DNA from: Rhodospirillales bacterium
GTDB lineage: Bacteria > Pseudomonadota > Alphaproteobacteria > Reyranellales > Reyranellaceae
Assembly (NCBI GenBank): GCA_947466085.1
Contig: CANIEC010000019.1
Location: forward strand, 1-46,232
Reading direction: 5' to 3'
DNA: 46,232 bases
Within the stretch, counting starts at the first letter, position 1, and each line of letters starts with the position of its first letter. The notes beneath the pieces were generated by a model. The model ran no database searches. It was not told where the DNA came from and saw nothing but the letters and a program-made list of their open reading frames with translations. This document shows, one piece after another, positions 1 through 7,297 of the stretch. The translations under genes were made by a program, and so were the position numbers.

Positions 1-414
1 ATTGAAGATCGCGATCGCGCCCGGCGCGAGGCAGCGATGCGCCTCTTTCAGGGCACGCGCGGGATCCACGTTGGCGTGGCAGAGGACGTCGAGCGAGACA
101 TAGGCCCCGAGGGCTCCACCTCCGATCGGCATTTCATTGACCGAGCCCGAGAGGACCGGCCGGCCCGCCTTGGCCTTTGCCATGCCGGCGGCCACCGGGT
201 CGTATTCAAGGCCGACGGTCGGCCGGCCGGCGACGGCCGGCCCCAGCACCCGCAGCATGCCGCCGGTGCCGCATCCGGCATCGAGGACCGGTCCGCCGGC
301 CTTCGTTCGCGACAGCGCCCGGGCAAGCTGGTTCGCGACCAGCCGGCGCAGGCCGCGATACCACCACATGCGGTCTTCGACCGCATGCATCTGCTCGTAC
401 TCGGCCCGTTCCAC
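1..414 (-). CDS. Class I SAM-dependent methyltransferase, 3' part beyond left edge
   Basis: The visible 138 residues are the N-terminal part of a SAM-dependent methyltransferase. The glycine-rich SAM motif DAGCGTGGML lies at about residues 46-55, followed by an acidic strand end (GLEYD) and a post-motif region LDVLCHANVDPARAL typical of the Methyltransf_11/25 fold. The reading frame runs off the left edge without a stop, so the C-terminus is missing. I chose the GTG at 414 because GGGAGAGG sits about 8 bases upstream; an ATG at 390 is the alternative. It diverges from the membrane glycosyltransferase at 475 with 60 bp between starts, so the two may share a control region. The substrate cannot be told from sequence; a link to glycan or lipid modification is only suggested by the neighbour. 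Confidence 0.85.
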   Translation of the reverse strand, partial: MERAEYEQMHAVEDRMWWYRGLRRLVANQLARALSRTKAGGPVLDAGCGTGGMLRVLGPAVAGRPTVGLEYDPVAAGMAKAKAGRPVLSGSVNEMPIGGGALGAYVSLDVLCHANVDPARALKEAHRCLAPGAIAIFN

Positions 415-474
415 GAAGCGGCCTCTCCCGGGAAGTCTCCTCTTCCCGTCCGCTTATGATATCTTCACCCCGCC

Positions 475-2058
475 TTGCCAACCGTTCACACCAAACCTCC
501 GACCATTCCGCCGCGTGTCGAGCAGCTCCTGCTGATATCGCTGTTCGCGCTGCCGATCCTCTGGCTCGCAGGCTATTTCTTCCCGCCCATCAACCACGAC
601 GTGGCCGCCATCCTCGACGTGTCGACGCGCTGGATCGGCGGCGAGAAGCTCTATGTCGAGGTCCTGGACGAGAACCTGCCGCTGACCTTCGTCGTGCACG
701 GACTGCCCGTGCTGACGGCCAGGCTCCTGCCCGGCACGGTCGCCTTCTGGTTCACGGCCTGGGTGGTTGCGGGCATCTTCGCCTCTTTCTGGGCCTGCCG
801 GCAGCTCATCCGCCTCGTGCCGTCCGCCGACCATGCCCTCACCGAGGCGCTTCTGCCACCGGTGCTGCTGTTCCTGTTCACCGTGCTGCCCAACGAGCAT
901 TTCGGCCAGCGCGAGCACATCATGTTCGTGGCCTGCGCGCCCTACCTGATCGCCTCGATGGCGCGCGCCGAGGGCGTGAATCCGTCGCGTTTCGCCTCCA
1001 TTGCCATCGGCCTCGCTGCGGGCGTCGCGCTGGCCATGAAGCCGCACTATCTCGCCATCCCAGCCGCGGTCGAACTCTACCTGCTGGTCCGGCGCGGCGT
1101 GCGCCCGACCTTCACCGATCCGATCCCCTGGGCGATCGGGCTGCTTGCGGTGGCGCACCTCGCTCTGATGTACCTGGTGTTTCCGGAGTTCGGGTATTTC
1201 GTGTTGCCGCTGGCGGTCGAAGCCTATGCGCCGATCGGCGATTCGGGATGGCGCGAGGTTCTGACCAGCAACGTGCTGGGACCCACCCTGCTCGCGCTGG
1301 CGATCTTCGGCCTGCTCGCCGTCGTGTTCACCAAGACCATCGCCGCGCGCGTCCTCGTGGTGTTCGGCGTCGGCGCCGCGCTCTCGGCCATCGGCCAGGC
1401 CAAGGGCTGGCCCTATCACGTGCTGCCGGCGCTTTCGGCCGCGATCCTGCTCGCCGCCCTCACGGTCTCGCAGACCGTGGACCGCTACCTGCCGATCAGC
1501 CGCAGCGCGCATCGCCTGCCGGTGGCGGTGATCTGCGCCACCTTCATGGTGTTGCTCTATTTCCAGGCCGCTCTCTACACGCCGCCCTTCTACAAGCAGC
1601 GCCAGTTCGAGGCCTCCATCGGCGGGCGGCTGCAGCACATCATCGAGCAGAACGCGCCGAACCGGACCATCCTCGTCCTGTCACCGGGCATCTATCCGTT
1701 CTGGCCGATGGTCAACTACATCGGCGGCCGCATGACCACGCGGTTCCTGACCATGTGGGTGCTGCAGGGGGTCTACGCGACCTGCGACGACTTCCCCGCG
1801 CTCTACAATCCGCCCGACACGATGGGCGACTCCGAGAAGTTCGTGTTCGACACGCTGAGCGAGGACTTCGCCCGCGAGCATCCCGACCTGCTGATCGTCG
1901 ACCGGATCGCCGGAGTGCCGCGCTGCCAGGGCAAGGAGTTCGATTATCTCGACTACTTCATGCAGCACCGGGTGTTCGCCGACGCCTTCGAGAACTACGA
2001 ACACCTGATGGACTTCGACCGCTACCGGATCTACCGGCGGAAGAAGACGAAGAAGTAG
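475..2058 (+). CDS. Polytopic membrane protein, GT-C-type glycosyltransferase-like
   Basis: This 527-residue protein has about ten hydrophobic segments between residues 18 and 370 and a soluble C-terminal domain of about 150 residues. After the first membrane span comes an acidic loop (NHDVAAILD) followed by GGEKLYVEVLDENLPL. That resembles the first periplasmic loop of GT-C fold, ArnT/PMT-like glycosyltransferases, where an acidic pair and an LY...P.PL segment are conserved. Such enzymes transfer sugars from polyprenyl-phosphate donors at the outer face of the inner membrane. Assignment to the fold is fairly confident; donor and acceptor are unknown. No ATG fits the 5' end: TTG at 475 is the first plausible start in frame. 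A dispersed palindromic repeat begins 8 bp after the stop. Confidence 0.75.
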   Translation: MPTVHTKPPTIPPRVEQLLLISLFALPILWLAGYFFPPINHDVAAILDVSTRWIGGEKLYVEVLDENLPLTFVVHGLPVLTARLLPGTVAFWFTAWVVAGIFASFWACRQLIRLVPSADHALTEALLPPVLLFLFTVLPNEHFGQREHIMFVACAPYLIASMARAEGVNPSRFASIAIGLAAGVALAMKPHYLAIPAAVELYLLVRRGVRPTFTDPIPWAIGLLAVAHLALMYLVFPEFGYFVLPLAVEAYAPIGDSGWREVLTSNVLGPTLLALAIFGLLAVVFTKTIAARVLVVFGVGAALSAIGQAKGWPYHVLPALSAAILLAALTVSQTVDRYLPISRSAHRLPVAVICATFMVLLYFQAALYTPPFYKQRQFEASIGGRLQHIIEQNAPNRTILVLSPGIYPFWPMVNYIGGRMTTRFLTMWVLQGVYATCDDFPALYNPPDTMGDSEKFVFDTLSEDFAREHPDLLIVDRIAGVPRCQGKEFDYLDYFMQHRVFADAFENYEHLMDFDRYRIYRRKKTKK

Positions 2059-2065
2059 CCGGATC

Positions 2066-2153
2066 TGTCGTCCTGAGCGCCGCGAAGGGCCTAGCGGAAC
2101 GACCAACACACTCCGTGGCTAGCGCGAGATCCTTCGCTACGCTCAGGATGACA
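2066..2153. repeat. Dispersed palindromic repeat, family A (copy 1)
   Basis: The outer arms are inverted repeats: TGTCGTCCTGAGCG at 2066-2079 and its near-perfect complement at 2140-2153 (13 of 14 bases). Copies 2 and 3 of the same family are at 20377-20506 and 37650-37770. The element lies between a plus-strand stop and a minus-strand stop, where a transcribed copy would form a long hairpin and could act as a bidirectional terminator. Confidence 0.75.
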
Positions 2154-2162
2154 AAGAACTGC

Positions 2163-2627
2163 TCACCTCTTCCAAGGCGGAGAAAGCGCTGCGGCGCGTG
2201 CCGTCTCGGGGATCTTGTCGGGATCGGGGACCTTGAAGACGCCGGAAGCCACCAGCACGATCTCGCCGCCGCAGACGAGGTCGCAGCTGGCGAAGCAGAA
2301 GTTGATCGTACGCCGCGCAATGCGCGCCTTGCCTTCGAGCCACTGGCCGAGCTTCGCGCCGCGCACGAACTCGCTGGTGAGCGAGATCGTGGGATGCGGC
2401 CAGAACATGCCGGTCGAGAAGCCCGAGCCCACGCCCATCACCATGTCGGCGACGGTGACCAGCAGGCCGCCATGCGCCACGCCCATCGGATTGCCGTGCC
2501 GCTGCTCCAGCGGCAGGCCGATCCTGAGCCCGTCCTCCTCCGCCTTGAACCAGAGCGGTCCCAGGAGCGAGACGAAGTCGTCGGTGACGTCGAGCCTGCG
2601 GAAGCCTTCCGGTACGGAAGCGATCAT
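2163..2627 (-). CDS. PaaI/YigI-type hotdog thioesterase
   Basis: A 154-residue single-hotdog protein. The signature GNPMGVAHGGLLVTVADMVMG carries the HGG and downstream Asp typical of PaaI-family acyl-CoA thioesterases; these cytoplasmic enzymes hydrolyse acyl- or aryl-CoA thioesters. The ATG at 2627 overlaps the stop of the preceding gene by ATGA, so it is the last gene of a translationally coupled operon (MaoC, VOC, thioesterase, this gene). Family assignment is secure; the CoA substrate is not visible in the sequence. Confidence 0.88.
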   Translation of the reverse strand: MIASVPEGFRRLDVTDDFVSLLGPLWFKAEEDGLRIGLPLEQRHGNPMGVAHGGLLVTVADMVMGVGSGFSTGMFWPHPTISLTSEFVRGAKLGQWLEGKARIARRTINFCFASCDLVCGGEIVLVASGVFKVPDPDKIPETARAAALSPPWKR

Positions 2628-3067
2628 GGATCGAGCCCATCCCTGGAGGCCACGAGACGGTCGAGCATGGTGCGCACCACCGGATCGAAGGGCGTGGCGC
2701 GGTGCGTCTCCTCGTTCAGCGACACCATGATCACCTTCTGCACGGCAGTGCAATTGCCCTGGCCGTCGAACAGGCCCTGGCCGATCACGCATTTGCGGTC
2801 GTGTGCCTCGACGAGGCGGCAGCAGGCGACGGCCGTGCCCGGATAGAACATCTGTCGCTTGAAGTCGGCCTCGATGCGCCCGACGACCAGGCGGAAACGC
2901 GGCAGCCCCGCCCGCACGATCTGACGCAGGTAGGCAACGCGGGCACTCTCCAGCAGCTCGAGAAAGGCGCCGTTGTTGATGTGCCCGTTGGCGTCGACGT
3001 CCGCGAAGCGCAGGTTTTCAGTGGTCGAGAAGCCGTAGATGCCGCGGTCGGCAAGATCGAACGCCAT
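2624..3067 (-). CDS. YbgC/FadM-like acyl-CoA thioesterase (4-hydroxybenzoyl-CoA thioesterase family)
   Basis: A 147-residue hotdog protein. The segment LRFADVDANGHINNGAFLEL is the 4HBT/YbgC signature, with the catalytic-type Asp before the conserved NGHxNN block, and is followed by VVGRIEADFKR, another family-conserved strand. It should hydrolyse acyl-CoA thioesters in the cytoplasm. The start ATG at 3067 is 5 bp from the stop of the upstream VOC gene, and its stop overlaps the PaaI-type gene. Two unrelated thioesterase subfamilies side by side suggest that the operon disposes of more than one CoA ester, or that one enzyme has another hotdog activity. Confidence 0.85.
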   Translation of the reverse strand: MAFDLADRGIYGFSTTENLRFADVDANGHINNGAFLELLESARVAYLRQIVRAGLPRFRLVVGRIEADFKRQMFYPGTAVACCRLVEAHDRKCVIGQGLFDGQGNCTAVQKVIMVSLNEETHRATPFDPVVRTMLDRLVASRDGLDP

Positions 3068-3072
3068 GAAGA

Positions 3073-3918
3073 CTAGAGCTCCGAGAATTCCAGGGTGAGA
3101 TGCGCGGCTTCCGACGGCGGGACGACCAGCCGGCCGGAGTCGGGCTTCGTGAACCTGACGCCGTTCTTCTTCAGCAGGCCCTCGCAGGCCGCGAGGTTCT
3201 CGACCCGCACCGTGAGCAGCGCCGGATGATCTTCCGACCGTACCGGCGTGATGCCGGGATAGCGGACGGCATAGTCCTTGGGCGTCATGTAGCGGATTGG
3301 CTGGGTGCCGGTGTCGACCACCAGCCCTTCGCCCTCGCGCTTGACGGAACCCGGCCCGAAATACTTTTCGAGTTCGGGAATCCACTTGGCCGGCTGCTCG
3401 GCGATCACGGTAACTCCCAGGATGCCGCGCGCGCCGTTCGGATGGGCGGCCCATTCCGGCCGGTAGACGAATTCGGGCGTCTGGTGCTCGCAGACGAAGA
3501 AGCCGACCACCGGCATGTTGTCCTTGGGGATGCGCACCGTGCGGAACTTGGCGAGTTCCATCTTTCCCGCGACCTCGACCGCGCGGTCGAAGAAAAGCGG
3601 CGCATCGGGATTGAGGCCGGCCGCCTTGAAGGCTTCGTAAGCCACGTCGGCGCCATCTGTGGCCAGGGCCACGTTGGCGAGACCGCCTCCGCCCTTCAGC
3701 CATTCGCGCCGCTCGGCGTTGAACTCGGTATCCTCGACGATGCCCAGGATCTCGAAATAGTCGGTGTCGAAGATCATCAGATGGTTGGCCGTACCGAGCT
3801 TCTTGTGGAAGCCGCGCGGCTGGACCTGGAAGCCGAGCTTCCTGTAGGCCGCCTCGGCCGCGTCGATGCCGTCGACCATGACAACCACATGGTCAAGCCC
3901 CTTCACCGCACGCTTCAT
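3073..3918 (-). CDS. VOC/glyoxalase-like domain protein
   Basis: A 281-residue protein starting with GLDHVVVMVDGIDAAEAAYRK, the typical first strand and helix of a vicinal oxygen chelate (glyoxalase-like, PF13468-type) module. A second half-domain begins near residue 170 (ARGILGVTVIAEQPAKW), giving two tandem halves, and an HLTLEFSEL end carries a further possible metal-binding His. VOC proteins include lyases, isomerases and dioxygenases that use a divalent metal; the reaction here is unknown. The ATG at 3918 overlaps the MaoC gene stop by ATGA. Context with a hydratase and two thioesterases points to catabolism of an oxidised acid as its CoA ester (inference). Confidence 0.8.
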   Translation of the reverse strand: MKRAVKGLDHVVVMVDGIDAAEAAYRKLGFQVQPRGFHKKLGTANHLMIFDTDYFEILGIVEDTEFNAERREWLKGGGGLANVALATDGADVAYEAFKAAGLNPDAPLFFDRAVEVAGKMELAKFRTVRIPKDNMPVVGFFVCEHQTPEFVYRPEWAAHPNGARGILGVTVIAEQPAKWIPELEKYFGPGSVKREGEGLVVDTGTQPIRYMTPKDYAVRYPGITPVRSEDHPALLTVRVENLAACEGLLKKNGVRFTKPDSGRLVVPPSEAAHLTLEFSEL

Positions 3919-4373
3919 GCCGGCCTCCTGCGCACCATGTTGACCCCCTTGGAGGTCATGACCAGTTCGTCGTTCTGATTGACCGCAGTCCAGTGCTCGT
4001 GGATGACACCCATGGTCGGGCGACTCTTCGACGGCACCTTGCCGGCGCACTCGACCCATGCGGTGAGCGTATCGCCCGGCCGCACCGGCTTCAGCCAGCG
4101 CAGCTCGTCGATGCCCGGAGAGCCCAGCGCCGTGCGCTTGTCGACGTAATTGTCGACGAAAATTCTCATCAGCTTGGCGGCGACATGCCAGCCGGACGCA
4201 CAAAGCCCCCCGAACAGAGAGGACTTGGCGGCTTCGGCATCGACGTGAAAGCTCTGCGGGTCGAATTTTTCGGCAAACTCGACGATTTCCTCAGCCGTGA
4301 AGCTGGTCGAGCCGAGAGGGTATTTCCTGCCGACTTCGTAGTCTTCCCAGTAACGGGGCTCTGCGGATTGCAT
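3915..4373 (-). CDS. MaoC-like enoyl-CoA hydratase/dehydratase
   Basis: About 152 residues with the MaoC hotdog signature: RYWEDYEVGRKYPLGS at the N-terminus, FAEKFDPQSFHVD with the Asp/His hydratase pair, and FGGLCASGWHVAA. MaoC proteins hydrate enoyl-CoA or dehydrate 3-hydroxyacyl-CoA. I chose the ATG at 4373 (MQSAEPRYWEDY) because homologues begin shortly before the RYxED block; an ATG at 4394 is possible and neither has a strong ribosome-binding site. It is the first gene of the four-gene minus-strand operon and diverges from the cyclase at 4462, so the operon promoter should lie in the 88 bp between them. Confidence 0.88.
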   Translation of the reverse strand: MQSAEPRYWEDYEVGRKYPLGSTSFTAEEIVEFAEKFDPQSFHVDAEAAKSSLFGGLCASGWHVAAKLMRIFVDNYVDKRTALGSPGIDELRWLKPVRPGDTLTAWVECAGKVPSKSRPTMGVIHEHWTAVNQNDELVMTSKGVNMVRRRPA

Positions 4374-4461
4374 GAGTCGGTCTTCGCAGAGCATGGGCGA
4401 TCACGCAAGCATGTCCTCCGACACGGGCTATGGTAGCTTTGCACCCGGAAGCCAGCGCGTA

Positions 4462-6123
4462 ATGACCGATACCAATCTCGTCCGACGGCTCACAACGATC
4501 CTCTGCCTCGACGTGGTGGCATTCAGCACGATGTCGGCGCGCGACGAGGAGCATGCGCTGGCGCTGCTGGCTGCCCGTCTCGATTCGGCCGGCACGCTCG
4601 TTCGCCAGCATCACGGACGCGTCTTCAAGATCACCGGCGACGGGCTGCTGGCGGAATTCGCGAGCCCGGTCGAGGCCGTCCGCGCCGCCCTCGAGATCCA
4701 GGAGGCCATGCGCTCGGCCAACGCCGGCGCGAAGGCCAACGACCAGCTCGTCCTCAGGATCGGCGTCAACCTGGGCGACGTCGTGGAGAGCGGCGACGAT
4801 CTCATGGGCGATGCCGTGAACGTGGCGGTACGACTTGAGTCGATCTCCTTGCCCGGCGGCATCTGCATCTCATCGTCCGTCTACGACCAGATCGTCGGCA
4901 AGCTGATGCTGGGCGCCGAGGATATCGGCGATCAGCACGTCAAGAACATCCCGCGTCCCATCCATGCCTACCGCCTGACCGTCGACGGCGCGCGCCCGGG
5001 CGCCGCCCCCCATCCCGCACATGCCGCGGCCCGGTCGATGCCGCGCACGCGCCTGTTCCTGGCCGGCGGGGTCATGGCGATCCTGGTCCTGGGCGCGCTC
5101 GCCGGGACCTTCTATCTGCGCCATCCTTCGGCACCGCCCTCCCTGCAGACCGCCGAGCCCACCTCTGCCCTGCCGGTCGCGACCGCCCCCGTCCCGGACA
5201 CCGTCGCCACCGAGGCCGTCCCCCGCGTGACGTCGCCGGCCGCCTCGCCGGTGCCGGCTGCCCCTCGGGCTGCCCCGCAATCGGCCCCCGCGCCTCGTCG
5301 CTTCGCAGCCAAGGATGTTCCCTTCGTCCCCGACTTCCATTGGCGCGCCCTGCAAAACTATGCCGACGCCCCCGGCGCCAAGGCCTTCGCGCTGAACGTA
5401 CGCGGCATTTTCGCGGCGGCCATCGACAGGATCGACGAAGCAGCCGCCCGCCGGGCCGCCGTCGAAGATTGCAACCGCAAGGTCGAGAGGGACGTGCCGA
5501 TCGTGCGCGCCTACGACGGCTGTGCGCTCTACGCGGTCGAGAACGACGTGGTCTGGGCGTTCCGTTCGCCACCCATGCCGCCGCCGCCCTATGTGCCTTC
5601 AACGAAGCCGTCGCCGCCGATTACCCTGGATCCCGCGACGGTGCCGTTGCTGCGCCCGGCAGCCCGAGACCGGCTGGCCGCCCGCTACCTAACCAGCCAG
5701 CACACCCGCGCCCTGGTGCTGGGGCACAACGGGTTCGACTGGTGGACACCAAGCGAGACCGACACCGACGCGATCCGCCGCAACCTGCAGATCTGCGGTC
5801 ATCTCACGGGACGACCTTGTGTCGTCTATGCCCTGAAAAACGAATTGCTGGTTCGCACGCCGCAGACAATGCGAGCCATCGATATCTTGACCCCCCAGGA
5901 CATGAGCGGCCTGGATGACGCCCAGACCAAGGCGCTGGATCAATACCTGATTGCCGACGGCTGGCGTGCCGTCGCGCTCGCCGCCAATGGCCGTATCGGC
6001 GTCGCCACGAACCGGCCGAGCGAGCAGGACGCCACAGCGACGGCGCTACAGGCCTGCCGCGATGCCGGCGGCTCCGAATGCGCCATAACGGCCATCGGAC
6101 CGTTCAGGGTCGCACCGCTTTAA
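4462..6123 (+). CDS. Class III adenylate cyclase with membrane anchor and Cys-repeat C-terminal region
   Basis: A 553-residue protein. Residues 10-173 are a class III nucleotide cyclase domain with metal-binding Asp17 (LCLDVVAF) and Asp60 (ITGDG), adenine-selecting Lys56 and Asp117, and transition-state Asn120 and Arg124 (GDAVNVAVRLE). All catalytic positions are present, so cAMP synthesis is expected. One membrane helix follows at about 198-218, then a Pro/Ala-rich linker to about 290. The C-terminal 260 residues, predicted periplasmic, contain three short related segments, each with two Cys about 10-17 residues apart followed by a hydrophobic strand (LYAVENDVVW, VYALKNELLV, ITAIGPFRV). This resembles the logic of DUF4189-like domains; it may be a sensor (inference). 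The start at 4462 is preferred over an upstream ATG at 4372 because the cyclase domain begins at once and GGAAG lies about 12 bases upstream. Confidence 0.88.
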   Translation: MTDTNLVRRLTTILCLDVVAFSTMSARDEEHALALLAARLDSAGTLVRQHHGRVFKITGDGLLAEFASPVEAVRAALEIQEAMRSANAGAKANDQLVLRIGVNLGDVVESGDDLMGDAVNVAVRLESISLPGGICISSSVYDQIVGKLMLGAEDIGDQHVKNIPRPIHAYRLTVDGARPGAAPHPAHAAARSMPRTRLFLAGGVMAILVLGALAGTFYLRHPSAPPSLQTAEPTSALPVATAPVPDTVATEAVPRVTSPAASPVPAAPRAAPQSAPAPRRFAAKDVPFVPDFHWRALQNYADAPGAKAFALNVRGIFAAAIDRIDEAAARRAAVEDCNRKVERDVPIVRAYDGCALYAVENDVVWAFRSPPMPPPPYVPSTKPSPPITLDPATVPLLRPAARDRLAARYLTSQHTRALVLGHNGFDWWTPSETDTDAIRRNLQICGHLTGRPCVVYALKNELLVRTPQTMRAIDILTPQDMSGLDDAQTKALDQYLIADGWRAVALAANGRIGVATNRPSEQDATATALQACRDAGGSECAITAIGPFRVAPL

Positions 6124-6185
6124 GTCCCGTTTCAGGCTGCAATCGCCGGTCGGACGACACACATCCGCAGAGGGCCGCGAGGGGC

Positions 6186-6236
6186 TTGACCGGCCCGGGC
6201 ACCTGCCCGTATTCTGCGCCTGCGAGTAAGTCGCAA
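6186..6236 (+). promoter_or_regulatory. Putative bfd promoter with Fur-like palindrome
   Basis: TTGACC at 6186-6191 and TATTCT at 6210-6215 are separated by 18 bp and form a sigma70-like promoter. Just downstream, at 6220-6236, CTGCGAGT-A-AGTCGCAA is a 7-1-7-like palindrome close to the TTGCGAAT-n-ATTCGCAA form of alphaproteobacterial Fur boxes. It would cover the transcription start, as expected for iron repression of bfd. The match is by eye only. Confidence 0.5.
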
Positions 6237-6261
6237 CACGGGAAGAAACGGCCTTCAAGGC

Positions 6262-6465
6262 ATGTATATCTGCATCTGCAAAGCCATTCGCGAACGCGAG
6301 GTCGATGCGGCCGTTCGGGCCGGGGCCCGGCGTCCAGCCGACGTCTTCAGGGCCTGCGGAAAGAGCCCTCAATGCGGTACCTGCGCCTGTGACATGCGCG
6401 ACCGCATTGCCCATGCGATCGCCCATGAACGTTCGGTTGAGCCGACGCTCCTCGCGGCCGACTGA
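6262..6465 (+). CDS. bfd: Bacterioferritin-associated ferredoxin
   Basis: A 67-residue protein with the Bfd [2Fe-2S] pattern: MYICICKAI supplies Cys4 and Cys6, and CGKSPQCGTC supplies the second pair. Bfd docks on bacterioferritin and passes electrons to the haem, reducing stored ferric iron for release during starvation. It faces the bfr gene convergently with only 18 bp between stops. A promoter with a Fur-like operator is visible upstream, consistent with induction when iron is low. No good ribosome-binding site is evident: an AAGG lies too close to the ATG. Confidence 0.93.
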   Translation: MYICICKAIREREVDAAVRAGARRPADVFRACGKSPQCGTCACDMRDRIAHAIAHERSVEPTLLAAD

Positions 6466-6474
6466 TTCCCGGCT

Positions 6475-6493
6475 CCCGAGCGCTCAGCTCGGG
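6475..6493. terminator. Short hairpin between bfd and bfr
   Basis: CCCGAGC and GCTCGGG form a 7-bp stem with a 5-base loop, overlapping the bfr stop codon. There is no T-run on either side, so it is a weak candidate for a shared bidirectional terminator. Confidence 0.3.
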
Positions 6494-6969
6494 CCCTTCC
6501 CTTCGCCGATCTGGCTCTGAAGATAGTTCTGCACGCCCACCTTCTCGATCAGACCGATCTCGGTCTCGAGGAAGTCGATGTGTTCTTCGGCGTCCTCGAG
6601 GATGTCGACCACGATCTCGCGGCTGACATAGTCCTTCGCCGCCTCGCAGGCCGTCACCGCCTCGACCAGTGCGGTGCGCGCGGCGGTCTCGAGCTTGAGG
6701 TCGGCGTCGAGCGCCTCCGGCACGTTCTCGCCGATAGCGAGCCGGCCCAGGTCCTGCAGGTTCGGCAGGCCGTCCAGCATGAGGATGCGCTCGATGAGCT
6801 TGTCGGCGTGCTTCATCTCGCCGATCGACTCCTCGTAGATCTTCTTGCCGAGGCGATCGAAGCCCCAATGCTTCATCATGCGGGCGTGGAGGAAATACTG
6901 GTTGATCGCCGTCAGCTCGTTCTTCAGGAGCTTGTTGAGTTCGGCGATGATCTGCGGGTTGCCCTTCAT
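6484..6969 (-). CDS. bfr: Bacterioferritin (haem-binding iron storage protein)
   Basis: The 161-residue protein aligns without gaps to the numbering of E. coli Bfr. It has ferroxidase ligands Glu18, Glu51, His54, Glu94 and His130 and the haem ligand Met52 ([10 protein letters not shown]). The sixth canonical ligand, Glu127, is replaced: the local sequence is [10 protein letters not shown], with Ala three residues before His130. The C-terminus ([10 protein letters not shown]) is typical of Bfr. It forms a 24-mer that oxidises and stores iron. AGAGGT precedes the ATG at 6969. The gene is convergent with bfd and divergent from sodB, and candidate Fur-like sites lie in the bfr-sodB gap. Confidence 0.95.
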   Translation of the reverse strand: MKGNPQIIAELNKLLKNELTAINQYFLHARMMKHWGFDRLGKKIYEESIGEMKHADKLIERILMLDGLPNLQDLGRLAIGENVPEALDADLKLETAARTALVEAVTACEAAKDYVSREIVVDILEDAEEHIDFLETEIGLIEKVGVQNYLQSQIGEGKGPS

Positions 6970-7297
6970 GGCGAACTACCTCTTTGAATGGGTCGGCCCT
7001 CACAAATACTCACCGCTTTCCGGCACGCAACCACAGAGTGAGCGACTGAGAAACGTTCGCTGAGGAAATCGCGCGCATCGTCTTCACAGCCAGCGAGTGA
7101 GAACGACTTGCCCGATTTCGGGCGCTCCCGCACGCCGGCGACAGCGCGGCACGATCCCACACAGGGATTCGGGGCTTTAGGATTTTACAGGAAAAAACGT
7201 AGCGCCACCGCAACGCGCAACGTCATAAGGTGAGGTGCGTTCATGTCGGACGCCGCCCGCCCGGGACGTTCCGGGCCAGCCAGCTGAGGATAGCGTT
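6970..7297. promoter_or_regulatory. bfr-sodB divergent control region with two Fur-like half-palindromes
   Basis: This 328-bp gap holds no convincing gene. Two related 19-bp stretches, GCGACTGAGAAACGTTCGC at 7042-7060 and GCGAGTGAGAACGACTTGC at 7093-7111, are in the same orientation 51 bp apart, about five helical turns. Both carry GCGAnTGAGAA, the left half of a classical Fur box, with weak right halves. Promoters for bfr (leftward) and sodB (rightward) should lie here, but no clear -35/-10 pair stood out. CTGAGGA just before 7298 is the sodB ribosome-binding site. Confidence 0.35.

Noticed and set aside
177..2846. Very long open frame (889 codons) on the plus strand
   Set aside because: It is Arg/Pro/Ala-rich, has no domain, and is the off-frame shadow of the membrane glycosyltransferase and the thioesterase genes; high GC content keeps stops rare.
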